Shown here one piece after another: positions 33,286 to 39,153 of a stretch of DNA of 39,153 bases. This DNA comes from Cardiobacteriales bacterium. GTDB lineage: Bacteria > Pseudomonadota > Gammaproteobacteria > Cardiobacteriales > Wohlfahrtiimonadaceae. The stretch lies in assembly GCA_030150565.1 (NCBI GenBank), contig JASLFR010000039.1:1-39153 (forward strand), given 5' to 3'. How positions within the stretch are numbered: the stretch's first letter is position 1; each line of letters begins with the position of its first letter. The position numbers and the translations under genes are program-made. Below the pieces are notes generated by a model. That model had not been told where the DNA came from. It did not search any database and was given only the letters and a program-made list of their open reading frames with translations.

Positions 33286-33843
33286 TTATAGACGCGCCTG
33301 AAAGCGGGCAAAATCCTCCTCACTATTGAGCTCTTTTGCTGAGTACTCCTCAATCATAGGGGCGCGGCTATCGTTATGAATCGTCATAAAAAAGAGGGGA
33401 AGATTTGGCTCAAAGGGTAGGAAGAGATCGCTTCGATTAATGATCCCCCTCAACGTTGTAATCACCGCTTCATAAAATCCCATCTCAAACGCCGCAAGAT
33501 CAGAGACCTCTTTTGAGTAGAGAAATTGATTAATCTCCTGCATCTTAGGCAGATGAATATGCTCAAGGGAGTAGCGCCAAAAAGTGGGGTTCCAGCGGTA
33601 ATTCCAGAGCTCCTCCTCACTCAATTGCTCCTTTTTTTGGTGCATAAGTGCATGATCAATCTGATATTGGAGCGACTCTTCACTATTAATCATCACCTGT
33701 AATTGATCGACAAATGAGTCGGTCATCAAAGCAACGGCGTAGACCTTCTCCCCTTCTGCTAATGATAAAAGTGCAGCAAGATCGCTCTCTAATGCTCGCT
33801 TCAGTTGGCGAGAGAACTCTTTAAAAGCTCCATCCATCCCCAT
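33286..33843 (-). CDS. Hypothetical protein, possibly DUF4303
   Basis: A 185-residue soluble protein. KVYAVALMTDSFVDQLQVMINSEESL (residues about 33-58) followed by LWNYRWNPTFWRY has the look of DUF4303, where a YxFALyTd strand precedes an N-T-E-E-x-L helix and a K/R-W segment. A later LFFMTIHND strand also fits. The function of that family is unknown, though members occur beside toxin-immunity loci. Two start codons (33843 and 33837) both sit near GGGAG; the second has better spacing. Divergent from msrA. The assignment is tentative; the gene itself is well supported by its site and terminator. Confidence 0.5.
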   Translation of the reverse strand: MGMDGAFKEFSRQLKRALESDLAALLSLAEGEKVYAVALMTDSFVDQLQVMINSEESLQYQIDHALMHQKKEQLSEEELWNYRWNPTFWRYSLEHIHLPKMQEINQFLYSKEVSDLAAFEMGFYEAVITTLRGIINRSDLFLPFEPNLPLFFMTIHNDSRAPMIEEYSAKELNSEEDFARFQARL

Positions 33844-33957
33844 AATCTCCCTAACCTAAAAAAGCCCCATTATAACGGCTCAAAGGAAAAACTCACCGCT
33901 GAAAAGAGGGCGTGCTAGACTTGAAAGATAATTCTCAATAAGCCAAAGGAGAGAGAG

Positions 33958-34482
33958 ATGGAAGAGCATTTAGAGAGAAAAAAAGAGCGATCAATCGTCA
34001 TCGCTGGGGGCTGTTTTTGGGGCGTTGAGGAGTATTTTCATCGCCTAAAAGGGGTTACAGAGACAGAAGCGATCTACGCTCAAGGGGTGAGTGAAAATCC
34101 CACCTACGAGGCAGTCTGTAGCGGTACAACAGGGTATACAGAGGCGGTATATCTCCATTACGATCCAAACATTCTCCCGCTAGAATCACTTTTAGATCAC
34201 CTCTTTCGAATTATCGATCCCACTTCAATCAATCGGCAAGGGAATGATATTGGAACGCAGTATCGGACAGGGATCTACCCAACAGATGTAGCAGATCTTC
34301 CCCAAATTGAGGCGTATCTTCATAAGAAGCAGGCGGAGTACCAAAAACCGATCGTAGTGGAGTGTGAGCCCCTTAAAAAGTGGAGTAGCGCTGAAGCGTA
34401 CCATCAAGCTTATCTACGAAAAAATCCAAACGGTTACTGCCATGTCGATTTTTCGCTTCTCAAAGCAGATGAAGTAAAATAG
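33958..34482 (+). CDS. msrA: Peptide methionine-S-sulfoxide reductase
   Basis: A 174-residue cytoplasmic repair enzyme that reduces methionine-S-sulfoxide in proteins. The catalytic cysteine is C19 in GGCFWGVEEYF; the VCSGTTGYTEAV block and IGTQYRTGIY are as expected, and C161 in NGYCHVDF is the likely resolving cysteine. It is a short form without an MsrB domain. GGAGAGAGAG lies right before the ATG. The threonine dehydratase gene begins 27 bases later, so the genes probably share a transcript. Confidence 0.95.
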   Translation: MEEHLERKKERSIVIAGGCFWGVEEYFHRLKGVTETEAIYAQGVSENPTYEAVCSGTTGYTEAVYLHYDPNILPLESLLDHLFRIIDPTSINRQGNDIGTQYRTGIYPTDVADLPQIEAYLHKKQAEYQKPIVVECEPLKKWSSAEAYHQAYLRKNPNGYCHVDFSLLKADEVK

Positions 34483-34509
34483 CCCCATTAATTTTATAAG
34501 GAACCCTCT

Positions 34510-35472
34510 ATGATCAATTACAACGATATTCTTCTTGCACAAAAGCGGATCGCACAGGTGGCGAAAGTGACCCCCCTCCTCACCTCCCATCAACTCTCTT
34601 CCCATTGTGGTGCTCCTATCTTCTTAAAATCGGAGCATCTTCAGACAACAGGCGCTTTTAAGATTAGAGGGGCGATGAATAGTGTTACCGTCGCTGCAGA
34701 AGAGGGAGCTACGCACATTACCGCTGCCTCTTCAGGCAATCATGGGCAGGCTGTTGCGCTTGCAGCTCAAAAGCTCAATCTTCCCGCTACGATTGTAGTA
34801 CCCACTAATGCTGCTCGCTGTAAAGTTGCGGCGATCGAGGCGTATGGAGGGATCGTTGAGTATTGTGGCACCACATCAGAGGAGCGCATCCCCCGCGCAA
34901 TTGAGATTGCAAAGGAGAAAGGGGGGCGCTTTATCCCCCCTTACGATGATCCTTACGTTGCCGCAGGGCAAGGAACCATCGGGCTTGAGATTCTAGAGCA
35001 GTGCCCTAACCTCTCAACCGTGATTGTACCGATTGGGGGGGGAGGTTTAATCTCTGGCATCTTAACGGCGATTAAAGCGCATCATCCCCATGTTCGTGTA
35101 ATTGGGGTAGAGCCTGAGAGCGGCAATGATACGGCTCTCTCTCTACAGAAAGGGGAGCGTCTCTTAATTCCCCCAACCGAGAGCATCGCTGATGGATTAC
35201 GAACCGCTCGCCCTGGCGAATTAACCTTCCCTATCGTGCAGAAGTATCTCGATGAGATACTGCTTGTCTCTGAAGAGGAGATTCGTACCGCTTTTAGCTT
35301 TGTCTTAGAGCGGATGAAGCAGCTCATCGAACCCTCAAGCGCTACAACGATTGCCGCTTTAATGCATAAAAAGGTGGAGCTTGATGGGGGGAATTGTGTT
35401 GCGGTTATCTCAGGGGGGAATGTAGATATTGCTGAGATTCCCAATCTCACGCGGGAGTTATCGCAATGGTAA
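34510..35472 (+). CDS. Threonine/serine dehydratase, catabolic type
   Basis: A 320-residue PLP enzyme of fold type II. The cofactor lysine is K51 in GAFKIRGA, phosphate is held by the glycine loop GGGGLISG at about 176-183, and ASSGNHGQAVA forms the substrate loop. There is no regulatory ACT domain, as in TdcB or serine racemase, and unlike biosynthetic IlvA. It should convert L-threonine to 2-oxobutyrate or L-serine to pyruvate, with serine racemase or hydroxyaspartate lyase as alternatives. The gene contains an 8-G tract (35035-35042) encoding the glycine loop. It overlaps the next gene by 7 bases. Confidence 0.88.
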   Translation: MINYNDILLAQKRIAQVAKVTPLLTSHQLSSHCGAPIFLKSEHLQTTGAFKIRGAMNSVTVAAEEGATHITAASSGNHGQAVALAAQKLNLPATIVVPTNAARCKVAAIEAYGGIVEYCGTTSEERIPRAIEIAKEKGGRFIPPYDDPYVAAGQGTIGLEILEQCPNLSTVIVPIGGGGLISGILTAIKAHHPHVRVIGVEPESGNDTALSLQKGERLLIPPTESIADGLRTARPGELTFPIVQKYLDEILLVSEEEIRTAFSFVLERMKQLIEPSSATTIAALMHKKVELDGGNCVAVISGGNVDIAEIPNLTRELSQW

Positions 35473-35831
35473 AGGATCGTCGTTCTGAGCTAGCAGTAGA
35501 AAAGAGGCGCTATCTTCTCAATTTGAGCGGATTGCTCATCAATATTGTGGGGATCTTCTCCCTCTTATTTATCCTTATTCTGCTGCTTCTGGATCATTTT
35601 GAGGAGCGGGGAATTATCGCTCTAGCGCTTCTGATTCCTACCACACTTCTTGGGTGGTTGATGGTGATCGCTCTCTTTTCATGGTTCACTTTTCTGCAGC
35701 AGAAAGGCATCCATTACTACGCACCAATGAGAAATATTAACCATCTTAAGCGCTTAAATCGCTCCCTTGCACACTTCAATTCCATTACCCTCCTCTTTCT
35801 TATCCCGCTTCTTCTGATCACCATCGTCTAA
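35466..35831 (+). CDS. Hypothetical inner-membrane protein
   Basis: A 121-residue protein with three predicted membrane helices (about 18-43, 49-75 and 103-121), a basic N terminus (KDRRSELAVEKRR), and a basic loop before the last helix. No known family is recognised. The start overlaps the end of the dehydratase gene (ATGGTAA), so its translation is coupled. It is the last gene of the msrA transcription unit and is closed by a clear terminator. A role tied to amino acid metabolism would be a guess only. Confidence 0.65.
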   Translation: MVKDRRSELAVEKRRYLLNLSGLLINIVGIFSLLFILILLLLDHFEERGIIALALLIPTTLLGWLMVIALFSWFTFLQQKGIHYYAPMRNINHLKRLNRSLAHFNSITLLFLIPLLLITIV

Positions 35832-35856
35832 AAGAGAAGTAAAAGCAGAAATAGAT

Positions 35857-35886
35857 GCCCCTCAATTTCCTTAAGAGGGGCTTTTT
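35857..35886 (+). terminator. Intrinsic terminator of the msrA operon
   Basis: GCCCCTC/GAGGGGC with an 11-base loop followed by five Ts, about 25 bases past the stop of the hypothetical membrane protein. Confidence 0.85.
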
Positions 35887-35946
35887 GATTATACTTATGA
35901 ATCTATTTTTACTCTCTTCACCCCCTATTTTGGAGCAAGTCTATTC

Positions 35947-36855
35947 ATGATCGACACCTTTCTTTGGGTGCTACTCCCCCTCTTTTTAGGGTTTGCACTT
36001 AAATGTCAAAATCGAACGATTCTCACATGGGTCGATCAGATACTTTCGCTTCTTGTTTATCTCATCCTCTTCATTATGGGGATGAAGCTTGCTGAAATTC
36101 CAGATTTAGCGGCAGAGCTCTCCCATACGCTCTACCGAGCAGCCCTCTTTATTCTCTTTATTCTAGGGGCGAATATGATCGCCTTTATTCTGCTCGATCG
36201 TACGCTTAAATACGATATTCAACAACACTCTAAAGAGGTAAAGGAATCTAAATGGGGGCTACTTATCAATACAGGCAAGCTCTTTTTAAGCATTGCGCTT
36301 GGAATTCTTGTTGGCATCTTTTTAGAGCAATCACTCCCTGAGAAGAGTGATCAGTGGGCGCTCACCCTCCTCCTCTTCCTTATTGGTCTACAGATGCGTG
36401 CCAATGGGGTTGGATTGAAAGAGGTTCTACTGAACCGTTACGGCCTGCTCTTAACGGTGGCGGCCATTATCTCCGCACTGATTGGAGGGGCATTCGCCTC
36501 CCTCTTTATTGAGGAGATCAACCTTGCTACGGGGATGGCGATCAGTTCAGGATTTGGCTGGTACTCCCTCTCATTTATTATGATTAGCGATACACACGGC
36601 CCACTTATTGGCTCGATCGCACTCCTTAATGACCTCTTCCGTGAATTCTTCGCTTTTGCCATGATTCCGATTTTGATGCGGCGCTACCCCCTCTCTGCTG
36701 TAGGTGCAGGGGGCGCAACATCACTCGATTTCACTCTTCCTCTACTCCAAAAGACGGGGGGAGTAAGAATTGTTCCTGTCGCTATTAGCTTTGGATTTCT
36801 CATCAATCTCATCACTCCATTTGCACTTCTCTTCTTCTCTCAGTTAGGTTCGTAA
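35947..36855 (+). CDS. lysO: L-lysine exporter
   Basis: A 302-residue membrane protein of the LysO (YbjE) family that expels lysine and toxic lysine analogues. Matches to E. coli LysO include LLVYLILFIMGMKLA near the start, LLLFLIGLQMRANG in the middle, ASGFGWYSLSFI-type and GATSLDFTLPLLQKTGG near the end. About eight hydrophobic helices are visible. It has its own region downstream of the msrA terminator, though no lysine riboswitch is apparent in the 60 or so bases before the ATG. Its stop codon overlaps the start of the Slam gene (TAATG). Confidence 0.92.
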   Translation: MIDTFLWVLLPLFLGFALKCQNRTILTWVDQILSLLVYLILFIMGMKLAEIPDLAAELSHTLYRAALFILFILGANMIAFILLDRTLKYDIQQHSKEVKESKWGLLINTGKLFLSIALGILVGIFLEQSLPEKSDQWALTLLLFLIGLQMRANGVGLKEVLLNRYGLLLTVAAIISALIGGAFASLFIEEINLATGMAISSGFGWYSLSFIMISDTHGPLIGSIALLNDLFREFFAFAMIPILMRRYPLSAVGAGGATSLDFTLPLLQKTGGVRIVPVAISFGFLINLITPFALLFFSQLGS

Positions 36856-38603
36856 TGATGAAATATAGAATATATCCACTCATCGGCTCAACACTACTTC
36901 TTAGCTTCTCCCTCACTGCAGCGATTGCGCAAGGGGATGTTGCTACCTCCTCAAAAGCGGCACTTTTAGCATTAGAAGAGGCGTCAAAAATTGCTGATAC
37001 AAAAGAGGAACCAAATAAAATTCCTAAAAAAGTGCGCCGTTTAGTAGCGATCCCTAAAGAGCCCACACCACTCTATGCGACTATAAAAGTCTCTAATGAG
37101 AAGAAGAGCGGAGAGAATGAGGAGGAAGAGAAAAATGAGAAACGTGAGAGAATCGCTCATAAAGAGGGACATCGCAAGATTGAGGTGCGCAAATTACCCC
37201 CCCACTCTCAGCCACTCCCTCAGCTAAACGTACCCGCTGAAAGGGAGCGTGCACTTAGCCAAGATAGAATTGTGCAGCAACCTTCAGCCCCTCAAGAGGA
37301 GCAGATTCAAGCCTCTACTCCAGAAAAAGAGGAGAGTAGAGAGATAACTCTCACCATTGAAGATCTTCAAGCAAATCCTAAACTACTGCTTTCGCTTATT
37401 ACAGAAGCGCTCGAAAGCAATGAAGTGGAGACGCTCCGAATTCTCTACCCTATCTATAGATCACTACCCGAGAGTGAGCAAGACCCCTTCCTTATCCGTT
37501 ATATTGCAGCGCTTATTTTAACGGAAGATCAACATATCAAAGAGGCGATCTTGCTCTATCGTGAGCTTATAGCGCAATATCCTCATATGAAATCGATGCA
37601 ATTTCGTCTTGCACAATTGCTCTTTATCGATCGACAATTTAAAGAATCGGAAGCGCTCTTTGAAGAGATAGCAAAAGATGAGACGTTGCCAGAACCTGTT
37701 CAAGTGGAGACGAGCCGTTTTCTAAGTGCACTTAAAGCACAGCAGAAAGCGAGCTATACACTTGGGGCTAATCTCATTAAAGATGATAATTTAAATGGGG
37801 GCAGTTATGAGACTCTAGGAAACTGGAGAGTTGCAGAACCTGTGGGGGACTCAGGAATCTCATACCACCTCTCTGCAACTAAAGATCTCAACTTAAAGGG
37901 GAATCATTATCTCCGCTTTAGCGCCTCCGCCTATGGACAGCAATATTTTAAAGAGCGCGATTATAATGAATTAACTACACGCCTCTACTTTGGTTATGGC
38001 TATCAAGATTATCAGCAGAGCCTCTTTATTACCCCCTTCTTCGAGCAACGTTGGTATAGCGGGAAGCGATACTCTAATGGGCCAGGTGTACAAGTTAACT
38101 ATCAACGGGTCTTAACCGATCGTCTTCGCCTCTCTACTTTTGGGGAGTATCAACGCAAAATTTATGATGAAGAGCGCTCTCTTCTTGATGCTGACGCTTA
38201 TGCTGCGGGAGCAACCTTGATCTATAGCCCAAGCAGAGATCAATTCTTCTTTGGCGGGATGAATTGGAATAGAGAGTTGACTCAAACAGCCAGAAACTCC
38301 TATACCCGTATCGGCGGACGTGCTGGCTGGGGGAAACAGTGGGGATATAACATCTCAACAAATCTACAAGCGGGATACTCCATCAGAGAGTATGATGGCA
38401 GTTATGCACCTGGTTTTGGACCATTCGATGTTATTCCAAAAGATAAAGAATTTAGCGCAACCTTCGGAATCTGGAAGAGGGATTGGGAGATTATGGGGAT
38501 CAACCCTCGCCTCAACATCAGCTATCAGAAGACCGACAGTAATCTCTTTATTAATAAAAATAATCGTACACGTATCTATCTCGATATCACAAAAGATTTT
38601 TAA
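36855..38603 (+). CDS. Slam-type surface lipoprotein assembly modifier (type XI secretion)
   Basis: A 582-residue outer-membrane protein. A Sec signal peptide ends AIA before QG (about residue 25). Residues 45-155 are a long charged, disordered-looking region, followed by a TPR-like helical domain (about 160-295) and a 14-strand-type barrel (about 300-582). Alternating strands carry YFGYGYQDYQQS, FEQRWYSGKRYSNGPG and GRAGWGKQWGYNIS, and the chain ends in DITKDF with a terminal Phe, the BAM signal. Slam proteins move lipoproteins such as TbpB, or soluble haem-binding proteins, to the cell surface. No lipoprotein substrate gene is adjacent. The start overlaps the lysO stop by one base; a second ATG follows at once. 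Confidence 0.85.
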   Translation: MMKYRIYPLIGSTLLLSFSLTAAIAQGDVATSSKAALLALEEASKIADTKEEPNKIPKKVRRLVAIPKEPTPLYATIKVSNEKKSGENEEEEKNEKRERIAHKEGHRKIEVRKLPPHSQPLPQLNVPAERERALSQDRIVQQPSAPQEEQIQASTPEKEESREITLTIEDLQANPKLLLSLITEALESNEVETLRILYPIYRSLPESEQDPFLIRYIAALILTEDQHIKEAILLYRELIAQYPHMKSMQFRLAQLLFIDRQFKESEALFEEIAKDETLPEPVQVETSRFLSALKAQQKASYTLGANLIKDDNLNGGSYETLGNWRVAEPVGDSGISYHLSATKDLNLKGNHYLRFSASAYGQQYFKERDYNELTTRLYFGYGYQDYQQSLFITPFFEQRWYSGKRYSNGPGVQVNYQRVLTDRLRLSTFGEYQRKIYDEERSLLDADAYAAGATLIYSPSRDQFFFGGMNWNRELTQTARNSYTRIGGRAGWGKQWGYNISTNLQAGYSIREYDGSYAPGFGPFDVIPKDKEFSATFGIWKRDWEIMGINPRLNISYQKTDSNLFINKNNRTRIYLDITKDF

Positions 38604-38986
38604 GAAGAGAGAAACCTACGCTCCCACTGAAACGCTAAAATTGCCATTAAACTACCACTCATATCGGCGACTGAATCCCAAACATCGCCTGTACGTTCTG
38701 TAAAATTCTCCTGTATCCATTCACTGGCGAATGCCCAGAATAGGAAGAGCAGTAGTGCAACTATGATCCGTCGACGCGCCACTCGCCCCATCTTTAAGAA
38801 GAGATAGGTATGAACGAAAAAGAGGAGTGCATGAATCCCTTTATCGAGATGGGGAATCTCAAATGAAGGGGGAAGATCGGGAATCTCTGATGGTGGGGCA
38901 AAAAGAATTAGCAGAGCAAAGAGGGTCCAAAGCGTAAAAGCGGCACGCCAAAAGGGAATCGGAGCATTCAATAAGCGAGAGAGCAT
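38600..38986 (-). CDS. VanZ-like family membrane protein
   Basis: A 128-residue protein with about four hydrophobic segments. The conserved positions of VanZ-like proteins are seen: HLDKGIHALLFFVHTYLF in the second segment, and SEWIQENFTERTGDVWDSVADMSG before the last. The function is unknown outside VanZ itself, which confers low-level teicoplanin resistance. AGGAAG lies seven bases before the ATG. It is convergent with the Slam gene and overlaps its end by 4 bases. The space upstream is taken by another gene's terminator, so its promoter must lie within or overlap that region. Confidence 0.85.
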   Translation of the reverse strand: MLSRLLNAPIPFWRAAFTLWTLFALLILFAPPSEIPDLPPSFEIPHLDKGIHALLFFVHTYLFLKMGRVARRRIIVALLLFLFWAFASEWIQENFTERTGDVWDSVADMSGSLMAILAFQWERRFLSS

Positions 38987-39012
38987 CAGACAACTTCCTA
39001 ATTTTAAGGGAT

Positions 39013-39049
39013 AAAAAAACCCATTTTAGAACAATCTAAAATGGGTTTT
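39013..39049. terminator. Strong terminator hairpin of the right-edge gene
   Basis: AAAACCCATTTTAGA/TCTAAAATGGGTTTT, a perfect 15-bp stem with an ACAA loop. On the minus strand seven Ts follow, fitting a terminator for the partial gene that ends at 39077; the plus strand also has a short T run, so it may act both ways. Confidence 0.85.
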
Positions 39050-39076
39050 CTATTTAATTCTCTCTCAATCGATCGA

Positions 39077-39153
39077 TTAGAGATTATCTCCTGCTGCGAT
39101 AAATTGCTTAGCTGCAGCGATCGCTTTACCACCGTAAGTTACTGAAGGACCAC
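39077..39153 (-). CDS. 3' end of an unidentified minus-strand gene
   Basis: The last 24 codons and stop of a gene that enters from the right: the frame reads GPSVTYGGKAIAAAKQFIAA and then GDNL before TAA. It is supported by an open frame to the edge and by a strong terminator about 30 bases past the stop. The remainder is too short to name a family. Confidence 0.6.
   Translation of the reverse strand, partial: GPSVTYGGKAIAAAKQFIAAGDNL

Overview
The window looks like a chromosomal segment of a gammaproteobacterium with moderate-to-low GC. Nearly every recognisable gene has a close E. coli counterpart: YhbW, trigger factor, S21, SdhCDAB, MacAB, Aas/LplT, pirin, a YcgM-type FAH protein, RecQ, MsrA and LysO. 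The presence of an ESPR-type autotransporter and a Slam protein, and the tRNA-Leu/tig/rpsU order in place of tig-clpP, point away from Enterobacterales. A Cardiobacteriales-like genome (Ignatzschineria or Wohlfahrtiimonas type) is a guess that only a sequence search could confirm. I see no insertion sequence, prophage, integrase or CRISPR array.

Layout. Positions 1-3540 (minus) hold the 5' 1180 codons of a very large autotransporter adhesin that runs off the window. Next come four minus-strand genes with terminators between some of them: an aromatic-type amino acid permease, a tandem SnoaL-like protein, an amidase and a DUF2254 membrane protein. At 9179 a Fur-box-like site precedes a plus-strand pair, a siderophore-interacting flavin reductase and a half-size ABC transporter, which looks like a reduced iron-siderophore uptake module. 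After a hypothetical gene, an Imm51-like acidic protein and a YhbW-type flavin monooxygenase form a short operon. Then come tRNA-Leu(UAG) with a clear sigma70 promoter, tig, rpsU and a small lipoprotein.

Positions 15942-19533 (minus) are a complete sdhCDAB operon with its own terminator. Positions 19671-22843 (minus) are macA-macB without tolC. A run of plus-strand genes follows: a membrane-anchored coiled-coil protein, an unknown 304-residue protein, a secreted repeat protein, the aas-lplT phospholipid-repair pair (its promoter flanked by two inverted 19-bp sites), a pirin-FAH pair, and recQ. recQ ends convergently inside a SpoU-family rRNA/tRNA methyltransferase gene. After a DUF4303-like gene come msrA, a threonine/serine dehydratase and a membrane protein, then lysO translationally coupled to a Slam outer-membrane protein, a convergent VanZ-like gene, and the 3' tip of one more minus-strand gene at the right edge.

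Themes are cell-surface and envelope functions (autotransporter, Slam, MacAB, Aas/LplT, lipoprotein), iron acquisition, and core housekeeping. Most transcription units are separated by clear intrinsic terminators. The least explained elements are the SIP/half-ABC iron module, the Slam gene without a visible substrate, the operator-like pair at aas, and several secreted or unknown proteins.
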